DNA of 64,000 nucleotides, taken from NCBI RefSeq assembly GCF_003385215.1, contig NZ_PQHW01000015.1, forward strand, positions 23,358-87,357. Direction: 5' to 3'. Under the pieces are notes generated by a model. The model ran no database searches. It had not been told where the DNA came from and was given only the letters and a program-made list of their open reading frames with translations. Source of the DNA: Amycolatopsis thermalba. GTDB taxonomy: Bacteria > Actinomycetota > Actinomycetes > Mycobacteriales > Pseudonocardiaceae. Below are positions 40,222 through 48,632 of the stretch, in pieces. Each line of letters opens with the position of its first letter. Positions within the stretch are counted from its first letter, which is position 1. Position numbers and translations under genes: made by a program.

Positions 40222-41823
40222 ATGTCGCACAGCTTGTCCGGTCTCAGCCGCCGCGATTTCCTGCGGTACACCGGACTGGCCGGCACGGCCGCGGCCTTCT
40301 CGGTCACCCTGGGGGCCTGTGGCGGACCGGCATCCACCAACAGCACCGGCAGCTCCACCGGCACGCTCACCGCCGTCATCGGCTACGGCAACAACCAGAC
40401 CTGGGACCCGCTGCAGACCGCGTCGGCGTTTTCGATGGCCGCCAACCTGCACTGCTACGAATCGCTGGTCGAGGGCGACCCGATCACCCGCGACCCGTTC
40501 CCCGGCCTGGCCAAGGCGCTGCCGTCCGACCTCACCGGCACCAGCCTGGAGTTCGAGCTGCGCGACGGCGCCAAGTGGCACGACGGCACCCCGGTGACCG
40601 CCGACGACGTCGTCTTCACCTACGCCCGCGTGCTGGACCCCAACGAGAAGGTGCTGGTCCACAGCTTCTTCGCGGACTGGCTGGCCGAGGTGCGCAAGAC
40701 CGGCGAGAACTCCGTGGAGTTCGTGCTCAAGCACCCGTTCCCGTACGCCCTCAAGCGCATCCAGACCGCCAAGATCTGCCCCAAGCACGTCTTCGAGGGC
40801 AAGTGGAAGGACGCCGCGGGCGGCAAGGTCGTCGGCTCCGGCCCGTACAAGGTCGTCGAGCAGGCCCCGCTCTCCTACACCCGCTTCGAGAAGTTCGCCG
40901 AGTACAACGGTCCGCGCCCGGCGGCATACCAGTCGATGCTGTGGAAGTCGATCGTGGACGCCGCGCCGCGCGTCGCGGCCATCTCCGGGGCCAACCCGGA
41001 GGCGCAGATCGTGGACAACATCCCGCCCGCCAACGCCGACCAGCTGCGCAGGTCCGGCCGCACGGTCGAGTTCGCCGACGGCGGCAACAACCTGTTCCTG
41101 ATGTTCAACACCGCCCACGCTCCGTTCGACGACAAACTCGTGCGGCAGGCCCTGCACTACGCCATCGACAAGCAGAAGATGATCCAGATCGGCCTGCAGG
41201 GCGCGGGAACCGCGGCGACCTCGTTCATCAACCCGAAGCTGCCCGCCTCCCAGCCCGCGGCCAACGACTTCGCCTACAACCCGGACAAGGCCAGGCAACT
41301 GCTGCGGCAGGCCGGGGTCACGAACCTGGCGATCACCCTGTCCACCACGAACACCTCGCTGGTCACCGACTGCGTCAAGGTCATCAAGGAGGGCTGGGAC
41401 GCGATCGGCGTGACCACCACGCTGGACTCGCAGGACACCAAGGCGCTGTTCTCCAAACTGGACAGCGGCAAGGACTTCGAGGTCGTCGCCACCACGAACA
41501 ACCCGCTGCAGTTCGGCAACGACCCGGACCTGCTGACGCGCTACTACTACGACAAGACGTCGGTGCTGATGACCACCTACGCCCGCTGGACCGGCCCGGA
41601 GTCGCAGGCCCTGCTGGACTTGCAGAACCAGGCCGCCGGGGAGAACGACGAGACCCGCCGCAACCAGCTCACCAAGCAGCTGCTCGACATGATCTCCGAC
41701 CAGGCGGTCATCTACCCGGTGGTGTTCACCCAGCTCGGCACCGCGTGGAACGCGCAGAAGATCACCGGGGTGCGGGCGCAGGGCTACCCGGGCATCTACC
41801 TCAACCAGGCCAAGCCGGCCTGA
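40222..41823 (+). CDS. ABC importer substrate-binding lipoprotein, family 5 (peptide/nickel/sugar-acid type)
   Basis: 533 residues. Twin-arginine start SRRDFLRYTGLAG and lipobox LGAC with Cys33, so exported by Tat and lipid-anchored. SBP_bac_5 features: WHDGTPVTADDVVFTYARVL, SGPYKVVEQAPLSYTRFE, VRQALHYAIDKQKMI and the C-terminal YPVVFTQLGTAWNAQKI. Members bind peptides, but the sialic acid importers SatA and SiaE of other bacteria are in this family too. Heading a sialidase operon, this one may bind sialic acid or a sialyl-oligosaccharide (inferred). Confidence 0.9.
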   Translation: MSHSLSGLSRRDFLRYTGLAGTAAAFSVTLGACGGPASTNSTGSSTGTLTAVIGYGNNQTWDPLQTASAFSMAANLHCYESLVEGDPITRDPFPGLAKALPSDLTGTSLEFELRDGAKWHDGTPVTADDVVFTYARVLDPNEKVLVHSFFADWLAEVRKTGENSVEFVLKHPFPYALKRIQTAKICPKHVFEGKWKDAAGGKVVGSGPYKVVEQAPLSYTRFEKFAEYNGPRPAAYQSMLWKSIVDAAPRVAAISGANPEAQIVDNIPPANADQLRRSGRTVEFADGGNNLFLMFNTAHAPFDDKLVRQALHYAIDKQKMIQIGLQGAGTAATSFINPKLPASQPAANDFAYNPDKARQLLRQAGVTNLAITLSTTNTSLVTDCVKVIKEGWDAIGVTTTLDSQDTKALFSKLDSGKDFEVVATTNNPLQFGNDPDLLTRYYYDKTSVLMTTYARWTGPESQALLDLQNQAAGENDETRRNQLTKQLLDMISDQAVIYPVVFTQLGTAWNAQKITGVRAQGYPGIYLNQAKPA

Positions 41824-41838
41824 GCGGGGAGCACTGCC

Positions 41839-42798
41839 ATGGCCGTCGTCGTGCGGATGCTGCTCGCCCGCATCCTCGCCCTGATCCCGCTGGTGCTCGG
41901 GGTGGTCCTGTTCGTCTTCATCGTCATGCAGTTCTCCCCGGTGGACACCGCGGTGGCCGCGCTCGGCGACGCCAACCCCACGCCGGAGCAGCTCCAGCAG
42001 TTCCGCCAGGAGAACGGCCTGCTCGACCCGCTGCCGGTGCAGTACGTGCACTTCGTGTGGAACCTGCTGCAGGGCGACTTCGGCACGAGCGTGATCACGC
42101 GGGAGCCGGTCGGGCAGGTCATCGCCACCGCGCTGCCGCTGACCGTGCAGCTCACCCTGCTGGGACTGCTGCTCGCGATCGTCGCCGGGCTCGTGCTCGG
42201 CGTGACCTCGGCGCTGTTCCGCGACCGCTGGCCGGACCAGCTGATCCGGATCGTCACGCTGGCCGGCGTCGCCGCGCCCGCGTTCTGGATCGCGGTGCTG
42301 CTGGTCCAGTGGCTCGCGGTGGGCGAGGGCCTGTTCCCCACCAGCGGGTACGTCAGCCCGGCCGACTCGGTCGGTGGCTGGCTCAACTCGCTGACCCTGC
42401 CGGCGATCTCGCTCGCGCTGCCGGTGGCCGCGCAGCTGACGCGCATCATCCGCACCTCGATGGTCGAGGAGCTGGACAAGGACTACGTCCGCACCGCACG
42501 CGGCGGCGGGCTGCCGCCGGTGGTGGTCGTGGGCCGCAACGTGCTGCGCAACGCGCTGATCAACCCCCTCACCGTGCTCGGCCTGCGGGTCGGCTACCTG
42601 CTGGGCGGCGCCGTCGTGATCGAGACGATGTTCGCGCTGCCCGGGATGGGACAGAACATGATCCAGGCCGTCAAGGACGGCGACACCGCGAAGGTCCAGG
42701 GCTTCGTGATCACCATCGCGGTCGGGTTCGTCCTGGTCAACCTGATCGTCGACGTGCTGTACCTGATCGTGAACCCGCGCCTGCGGAGCCGGTCGTGA
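41839..42798 (+). CDS. ABC importer permease (DppB type)
   Basis: 319 residues, six membrane segments. N-terminal LLARILALIPLVLGVVLFVF and the EAA-type loop region DYVRTARGGGLPPVVVVGRNVLRNALI, typical of the BPD_transp_1 DppB class. It starts 15 bp after the SBP gene and overlaps the next gene by 1 bp (TGATG). Confidence 0.93.
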   Translation: MAVVVRMLLARILALIPLVLGVVLFVFIVMQFSPVDTAVAALGDANPTPEQLQQFRQENGLLDPLPVQYVHFVWNLLQGDFGTSVITREPVGQVIATALPLTVQLTLLGLLLAIVAGLVLGVTSALFRDRWPDQLIRIVTLAGVAAPAFWIAVLLVQWLAVGEGLFPTSGYVSPADSVGGWLNSLTLPAISLALPVAAQLTRIIRTSMVEELDKDYVRTARGGGLPPVVVVGRNVLRNALINPLTVLGLRVGYLLGGAVVIETMFALPGMGQNMIQAVKDGDTAKVQGFVITIAVGFVLVNLIVDVLYLIVNPRLRSRS

Positions 42799-44774
42799 TG
42801 CGCCAGCTGTACCGGCCCGGGCTCACCAAGCGCCTGTCCCGGCCCGGCATCCGGTTCCGCCGGCTCAACACGGCGTCGTGGATCGCGGTGTCGGTGCTGG
42901 CCGTGCTCGCGCTGGTGGCTCTCGTCGGCCCGCTGCTGGTCAAGGACCCCTACGCGCTGGGCACGGAGGTCACCGGGCCGAACGGCGCGCACTGGTTCGG
43001 CACCGACCAGTCCGGCCGGGACATCTTCTCCCGGGTGGTGCACGGCGCCCGCTGGTCGCTGGCGATCGGGCTCGGGGCCGCCGCGATCGCGCTGGTCGCC
43101 GGTGCGGCGATCGGCGCGCTGGCGGCCACCTCCCGGCGCGGGGTGGATTCGGTGATCATGCGCGTGCTCGACGTGCTGATGGCCTTCCCCGGCATCGCGC
43201 TGGCGGCCGTGCTGGTCGCCGTGTTCGGCCGCGGCATCGGGGTGCTGATCCTGGCGATCGCGTTCGTCAACGTGCCGCCGGTCGCGCGCGTGGTGCGGGC
43301 GAACGTGCTGGCGCAGTACAGCGAGGACTACGTCGCCGCCGAGCGCATCATCGGTGCGCGCCGGTTCTTCATCCTGGTCAAGCACGTGGCGGTGAACTGC
43401 GCCGCGCCGATCCTGGTGTTCTGCACGGTGATGGTGGCCGACGCGATCGTGTTCGAGGCGTCGTTGTCGTTCATCGGCGCCGGGATCCAGCCGCCCGACC
43501 CGTCGTGGGGCTCGGTGCTCGCCGACGGCAAGGACATGGTGCTCAACGGCGGCTGGTGGGCCACGTTGTTCCCCGGTCTGCTGATCCTGTTCACGGTGCT
43601 GGCGCTGAACGTGCTGTCGGAAGGCATCTCGGACGCGTGGGCGGCGCCCTCGGCCCGCACCGCGAAGGCGGCGGAGGTCGCCAAGGCGGTCGTCGCCGAG
43701 GAGGCGGCCGAGAACGTCGCGCCGGTGCTGCCCATCCGGGGCCTGCGCGAGGTGGGCGAGCGGCTGTCCCGCCGATCGCGCCCCCTCGACGGCCGCGAGC
43801 CGCTGCTGTCGGTGGAGGGGCTGACGATCTCCTTCCCGGAGCGGCACAACGGCGTCCACGTGGTCGACGACGTGTCGTTCACCGTGCGGCCGGGTGAGGT
43901 GCTGGGCCTGATCGGCGAGTCGGGGTGCGGCAAGTCGCTGACCGCGCTGTCGATCGTCGGCCTGCAGCCGCGGACCGCGCGGTTGTCCGGCCGGATCCGC
44001 TTCGAGGGCGCGGACCTGCTGACCGTGACACCGGCCGCGCGGCGGCGCCACCTCGGGCACGACATCGCGATGATCTACCAGGACGCGCTCAGCTCGCTGA
44101 ACCCGGCGATGACGATCCACGCGCAGCTCAAGCAGTTCACCCGCCGCGGCGGCACGCGCACCCCGCGCGAGCTGGTGGAGCTGGTCAACCTGGACCCGGA
44201 CCGCACGCTGCGGGCGTATCCGCACGAGCTGTCCGGCGGGCAGCGGCAGCGGGTGCTGATCGCGATGGCGTTGTCCCGCAGCCCGAAGCTGATCGTGGCC
44301 GACGAGCCGACCACCGCGCTGGACGTGACCGTGCAGGCGCAGGTCATCGCGTTGCTGCTGCGGTTGCAGGAGGAACTGGGCTTCGCGCTGGTGCTGGTGT
44401 CGCACGACCTCGCGCTGGTGTCGGACGTGGCCGACCGGGTGGTCGTCATGTACGGCGGTCAGGTCGCCGAGGCCGGCACGACCGCGCAGGTCGTCGGCGC
44501 GCCACGGCACCACTACACACGCGGACTGCTCAGCGCGGTGCTGTCGCTGGAGGAGAACGACGCCCGGCTCACCCAGATCAAGGGCGTCGTCCCGGCCCCC
44601 GCGGACTTCGCGCCGGGTTGCCGGTTCTCCGACCGCTGCCCGGCCGCGCGAGCGCACTGCCGCACCGAGGCGCCGGTGGTCGCGGGCACCGGGATGGACC
44701 ACCTCGTCGCGTGCCACCACCCCGCCGAGCCCATCGCGGAACCGGAGGTCCTGGTGAAGGGAGCGCCGGCATGA
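42798..44774 (+). CDS. ABC importer permease-ATPase fusion (DppC-DppD)
   Basis: 658 residues from ATG 42798. Residues 1-285 are a DppC-type permease (FGTDQSGRDIFSRVVHGARW; DYVAAERIIGARRFFILVKH). An Ala/Glu-rich linker (about 285-330) leads to a DppD-type ATPase (about 335-655) with Walker A GESGCGKS, signature LSGGQRQRV, Walker B LIVADEPTTALD and the C-terminal Cys-containing oligopeptide motif (GCRFSDRCPAARAHC). Such fusions are known in actinobacteria. There is no stop or frameshift at the junction. Confidence 0.93.
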   Translation: MRQLYRPGLTKRLSRPGIRFRRLNTASWIAVSVLAVLALVALVGPLLVKDPYALGTEVTGPNGAHWFGTDQSGRDIFSRVVHGARWSLAIGLGAAAIALVAGAAIGALAATSRRGVDSVIMRVLDVLMAFPGIALAAVLVAVFGRGIGVLILAIAFVNVPPVARVVRANVLAQYSEDYVAAERIIGARRFFILVKHVAVNCAAPILVFCTVMVADAIVFEASLSFIGAGIQPPDPSWGSVLADGKDMVLNGGWWATLFPGLLILFTVLALNVLSEGISDAWAAPSARTAKAAEVAKAVVAEEAAENVAPVLPIRGLREVGERLSRRSRPLDGREPLLSVEGLTISFPERHNGVHVVDDVSFTVRPGEVLGLIGESGCGKSLTALSIVGLQPRTARLSGRIRFEGADLLTVTPAARRRHLGHDIAMIYQDALSSLNPAMTIHAQLKQFTRRGGTRTPRELVELVNLDPDRTLRAYPHELSGGQRQRVLIAMALSRSPKLIVADEPTTALDVTVQAQVIALLLRLQEELGFALVLVSHDLALVSDVADRVVVMYGGQVAEAGTTAQVVGAPRHHYTRGLLSAVLSLEENDARLTQIKGVVPAPADFAPGCRFSDRCPAARAHCRTEAPVVAGTGMDHLVACHHPAEPIAEPEVLVKGAPA

Positions 44775-45727
44775 GCCTGCTGGAACTCGACGGCGTGCAC
44801 GTGGTGCACAAGATCCGCTCGTCCGGCCTGTTCGGGCACGACTCGGTGCACGCCCTGACCGACGCGACGCTGACCGTCCGCCCCGGCGAGACGATCGGCG
44901 TGGTCGGCGAGTCCGGGTGCGGCAAGACGACGCTGGCGAAGGTGGTCGTCGGGCTGCAGAAACCCACCCGGGGCGTGGTGCGCTACCGCGGGAAACCGGT
45001 GTCGGACCAGCGCGAGTTCGGCCGCGACATCGGCATGATCTTCCAGGACCCGTCGACCGCGCTGAACCGGCGGATGTCGATCGCCCGGATCGTGCGCGAC
45101 CCGCTGGACGTGCACCGCGTCGGCACCCCGGCGCAGCGGGCCGAGCGGGTGCGGGAGCTGATGGAGCTGGTCGGCCTGCCGCCCAGCGTCGCGGACGCGG
45201 TGCCCGGCCAGCTCTCCGGCGGGCAGCGGCAGCGCGTGGCCATCGCCCGCGCCCTCGCGCTGGAACCGTCGCTGCTGGTCGCCGACGAGCCGACCTCCGC
45301 GCTGGACGTGTCGGTGCGCGCGCAGATCCTCAACCTGCTGCTCGACCTGCGCGAACGGCTGGGGCTGGCGATGATCTTCGTGTCGCACGACATCCAGACC
45401 GTGCGGAAGATGAGCGACCGCATCGTCACGATGTACCTGGGCCGCATCGTCGAGGACGCCCCGGCGGCGGCGATCCCGGGCGACGCGCACCACCCGTACA
45501 CGCGGGCGTTGTTCTCCGCCACCCCCAGCCTGCTGAACCCGATCGAACCGATCGTCCTGACCGGGCCGGTGCCGTCCGCGGTCAACCCGCCGAGCGGGTG
45601 CGCCTTCCGCACCCGCTGTCCGAAAGCGACGGACGAGTGCGCCACCGCGGTGCCCCCGGCCGCCGACGCCGGCGACGGGCACACCTACCACTGCATCCAC
45701 CCCGAGATCGAAGTGAGCGTGCGATGA
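44771..45727 (+). CDS. ABC importer ATPase (DppF type)
   Basis: 318 residues. Walker A GESGCGKTT, Q-loop FQDPSTALNRR, signature LSGGQRQRV, Walker B LLVADEPTSALD, H-loop FVSHD, and the C-terminal oligo_HPY region with GCAFRTRCPKATDEC. Second ATPase of the importer, pairing with the ATPase part of the fusion upstream. Four-bp overlaps (ATGA) on both sides. Confidence 0.93.
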   Translation: MSLLELDGVHVVHKIRSSGLFGHDSVHALTDATLTVRPGETIGVVGESGCGKTTLAKVVVGLQKPTRGVVRYRGKPVSDQREFGRDIGMIFQDPSTALNRRMSIARIVRDPLDVHRVGTPAQRAERVRELMELVGLPPSVADAVPGQLSGGQRQRVAIARALALEPSLLVADEPTSALDVSVRAQILNLLLDLRERLGLAMIFVSHDIQTVRKMSDRIVTMYLGRIVEDAPAAAIPGDAHHPYTRALFSATPSLLNPIEPIVLTGPVPSAVNPPSGCAFRTRCPKATDECATAVPPAADAGDGHTYHCIHPEIEVSVR

Positions 45728-46647
45728 CTCGATTCACCGGCATCATCCCCCCGCTGTGCACCCCGTTCCGGGACGACTTCACGATCGACGTGGACTCGCT
45801 GCGCCGGCACCTGGACGTCCAGCTGGACGCGGGCGTGCACGGGGTGTTCGTGCTGGGCTCGTCCAGCGAGGTGGCGTTCCTGCCGGACCGGCAGCGGCGG
45901 GTGGTGATCGAGACGACGGTGGAGCACGTCGGCGGCCGCGTCCCGGTGCTGGCCGGGTGCATCGACATGACGACACTGCGGGTGGCCGAGCACATCCGGG
46001 TCGCCGAAGAAGCGGGCGCGGACGCGCTGGTCATCACCGCGCCCTACTACACCCGCACCCACACCGCCGAGATCGAGCAGCACTTCCGGCTGCTGCACGA
46101 GCGGGCCTCGCTGCCGATCTTCGCCTACGACATCCCGGTCGCGGTGCACTCGAAGCTGGACCGGGACATGGTGCTGCGGCTGGCCGCGGACGGGGTGCTG
46201 GCCGGGCTCAAGGACTCCAGCGGTGACGAGGCCGGGTTCGGCGCGCTGCTGCTGGACCGCCGGGAGCGCGGGCTGTCGGAGTTCGCCGTGTTCACCGGTT
46301 CGGAGCTGGTGGTGGACCTCGCGCTGCAGATGGGCGCGGACGGCGCGGTGCCCGGACTGGCCAATGTGGACCCGGCGGGGTACGTGACGATCTGGGACCG
46401 GTTCCGGGCGGGCGATTTCGCCGCGGCCCGGCGCGAACAGGACCGGCTGATGCGGCTGTACGACATCACGTGCGCCGCCCCGCCGGAGCGGATGGGCCGC
46501 GGCTCGGCCGGGCTGGGCGCGTTCAAGGCGGCGATGAAGATGCGCGGGTTCATCGACAACTCGGTGATGGCGCCGCCGCAGCTGCCGCTCAACGACGAGG
46601 AGCTGTTGCGCATCAAGGGCGCGCTGACCGAGGCGGGCCTGCTGTGA
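45724..46647 (+). CDS. Dihydrodipicolinate synthase/N-acetylneuraminate lyase-family aldolase
   Basis: 307 residues, a TIM barrel. The substrate loop reads LGSSSEVAFL where DapA has GTTGE. Catalytic Tyr is in FAYDIPV and the Schiff-base Lys in AGLKDSSGD. Members cleave or form pyruvate adducts. Inside an operon with a sialidase and a candidate sialic acid importer, N-acetylneuraminate lyase activity (giving ManNAc and pyruvate) is the simplest reading. A 2-keto-3-deoxy sugar-acid aldolase is the main alternative. NanK and NanE genes are not in the window. Confidence 0.85.
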   Translation: MTRFTGIIPPLCTPFRDDFTIDVDSLRRHLDVQLDAGVHGVFVLGSSSEVAFLPDRQRRVVIETTVEHVGGRVPVLAGCIDMTTLRVAEHIRVAEEAGADALVITAPYYTRTHTAEIEQHFRLLHERASLPIFAYDIPVAVHSKLDRDMVLRLAADGVLAGLKDSSGDEAGFGALLLDRRERGLSEFAVFTGSELVVDLALQMGADGAVPGLANVDPAGYVTIWDRFRAGDFAAARREQDRLMRLYDITCAAPPERMGRGSAGLGAFKAAMKMRGFIDNSVMAPPQLPLNDEELLRIKGALTEAGLL

Positions 46648-48617
46648 TCGACTACGGCGCGGACTACAACCCCGAGCACTGGAGCGAAGACGTCTGGGAC
46701 GAGGACGTCAAGCTGATGACCGAGGCCGGGGTCACGCTGGTCACGCTGGGCGTGTTCTCCTGGGCCAAGGTCGAGCCGCGGCCGGGTGAGTACGACTTCG
46801 GCTGGGTCGACGCGGTGATGGACAAGCTCGCGGCCGCCGGCATCAAGGTGGCGCTGGCGACGATGACCGCGTCGCCGCCACCGTGGCTGACCCACCGCCA
46901 CCCCGAGGTGCTGCCGGTGCGCGAGGACGGAACCCGCCTCTCCCCCGGTTCGCGGCAGCAGTTCTGCCCGTCCAGCCCGGTCTTCCGGGAGCACGCGGCA
47001 CGGCTGGTGGAGCAGCTGGCGAACCGCTACGGCGACCACCCGGCGCTGCACATCTGGCACGTCGGCAACGAGTACGGCTGCCACATCCGGGCCTGCTACT
47101 GCGACACCTCCGCCGAGGACTTCCGGTCCTGGCTGCGCGACCGGTACGGCTCGGTGGAGGCGCTGAACGCGGCGTGGTCGACCACCTTCTGGTCGCAGGG
47201 CTACTCGGACTGGGCGGAGATCCAGCCGCCGCGGGTGGCGCCGTCGTTCCGCAACCCCGCCCAGCAGCTGGACTACCAGCGGTTCTCCTCGGACGCGTCG
47301 CTGGCCTGCTACCGGGTGGAGGCCGACGTCCTGCGCCGGGTGAGGCCGGACGTCCCCCTGACCACGAACTTCGTCGGGCTGGTGCAGAAGGCGCTGGACT
47401 GGCACGCGTGGGAGCTGCACGAGGACGTCGTGTCGCTGGACTCCTACCCCGAGCCCTACGACCCGCGCGGGCACGTCGAGGCGGCGTTCGGGTACGACGT
47501 GGTCCGGTCGCTCAAGGGCGGGCAGCCGTGGATGCTGCTGGAACACGCACCGAGCGCGGTGAACTGGCGCACGCACAACGGCGCCAAGGCCCCCGGCGTG
47601 ATGCGGCAGGGCGTGCTGCAGGCGGTGGCGCGGGGGGCGGACGGCGCGATGTTCTTCCAGTGGCGGCAGAGCCGCGGTGGCGCGGAGAAGTTCCACTCGG
47701 CGATGGTGCCGCACGCCGGTGCGGGCACCCGCGTGTTCGCCGAGGCCCGCGCGCTCGGGCAGGACCTGGCGGCGCTGGCCGACGTGGCGGGCACCCGCGT
47801 GCGGTCGGACGTGGCGTTCCTGCACGACTGGAACAGCTGGTGGGCGCTGGAGCTGGACGCGCACCCGTCGGCCGACGTCACCCAGCTCGACGCGCACCTG
47901 GCGCACTACGCGCCGTTCTTCGACGCCGGCATCTCCTGCGACGTGGTGCGACCGGACCGCCTGGCCGGGTACCGGCTGGTCGTGGTGCCGAACCTGTACC
48001 TGCTCGACCCGGAGACCGCCGACGGGCTGCGGCGGTACGTCGAGGGCGGCGGGCACCTGGTGGTGTCGTTCTTCTCCGGCATCGTCGACTCCTGCGACCG
48101 GGCCCACCTCGGCGGCTACCCGGTGGCGCCGCTGCGGGAGGCGCTCGGGGTGTCGGTGGAGGAGTTCTGGCCGCTGGCACCGGGCATCTCGGTTCCGCTG
48201 AGTCCGGAGTGGACCGGGAGCCTGTGGTCGGAGGCCGTTTCGCTGGCGGGCGCGGAAGCCGTCGCGACTTTCGGTGACGGTGACCTCGCGGGCTTCCCCG
48301 CGGTGACCCGCCACGCCTACGGCAGGGGCGTCGCCTGGTACCTCGGCACCCGGCTCGCCCCGGCCGGGATGCGCGCGCTGGTCGACCGGGCCGCCGCGGA
48401 AGCGGGCGTGGCACCGGTCCTGCCCGGCCTGCCCGCCGGGGTCCAGGCCGTGCGCCGCGAGGGCCCCGGCCGGAAGTTCCTGTTCCTGCTCAACCACAAC
48501 ACGGAAGCGGTCGCGGTGGACGCCGGAGTCCCGGCGCCCGACCTGCTCACCGATTCGCCGCCCGCGACCCGGCACACGCTGCCACCGCGGGGCGTCGCTG
48601 TCCTCCGGATCGACTAA
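46644..48617 (+). CDS. Glycoside hydrolase family 42 beta-galactosidase
   Basis: 657 residues from GTG 46644. Begins IDYGADYNPEHW, the GH42 N-terminal signature. Acid/base Glu in HVGNEYGCHIR, nucleophile Glu in WMLLEHAPSAVNW. A Cys-rich zinc-like site (CHIRACYC) is present, as in several GH42 enzymes. Domain B (trimerisation, about 390-590) and a C-terminal beta domain (FLFLLNHNTEAV) complete normal length. No signal peptide, so it acts inside the cell, probably on galactosides taken up after sialic acid removal. Confidence 0.92.
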   Translation: MIDYGADYNPEHWSEDVWDEDVKLMTEAGVTLVTLGVFSWAKVEPRPGEYDFGWVDAVMDKLAAAGIKVALATMTASPPPWLTHRHPEVLPVREDGTRLSPGSRQQFCPSSPVFREHAARLVEQLANRYGDHPALHIWHVGNEYGCHIRACYCDTSAEDFRSWLRDRYGSVEALNAAWSTTFWSQGYSDWAEIQPPRVAPSFRNPAQQLDYQRFSSDASLACYRVEADVLRRVRPDVPLTTNFVGLVQKALDWHAWELHEDVVSLDSYPEPYDPRGHVEAAFGYDVVRSLKGGQPWMLLEHAPSAVNWRTHNGAKAPGVMRQGVLQAVARGADGAMFFQWRQSRGGAEKFHSAMVPHAGAGTRVFAEARALGQDLAALADVAGTRVRSDVAFLHDWNSWWALELDAHPSADVTQLDAHLAHYAPFFDAGISCDVVRPDRLAGYRLVVVPNLYLLDPETADGLRRYVEGGGHLVVSFFSGIVDSCDRAHLGGYPVAPLREALGVSVEEFWPLAPGISVPLSPEWTGSLWSEAVSLAGAEAVATFGDGDLAGFPAVTRHAYGRGVAWYLGTRLAPAGMRALVDRAAAEAGVAPVLPGLPAGVQAVRREGPGRKFLFLLNHNTEAVAVDAGVPAPDLLTDSPPATRHTLPPRGVAVLRID

Positions 48618-48632
48618 CCGAAGGGAAGGCAC

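Noticed and set aside
40158..42797. Extension of the permease-ATPase frame upstream over the binding protein and first permease
   Set aside because: The sense genes in the other frame have signal peptide, lipobox, membrane segments and ribosome sites. The extension is low-complexity and only happens to lack stops.
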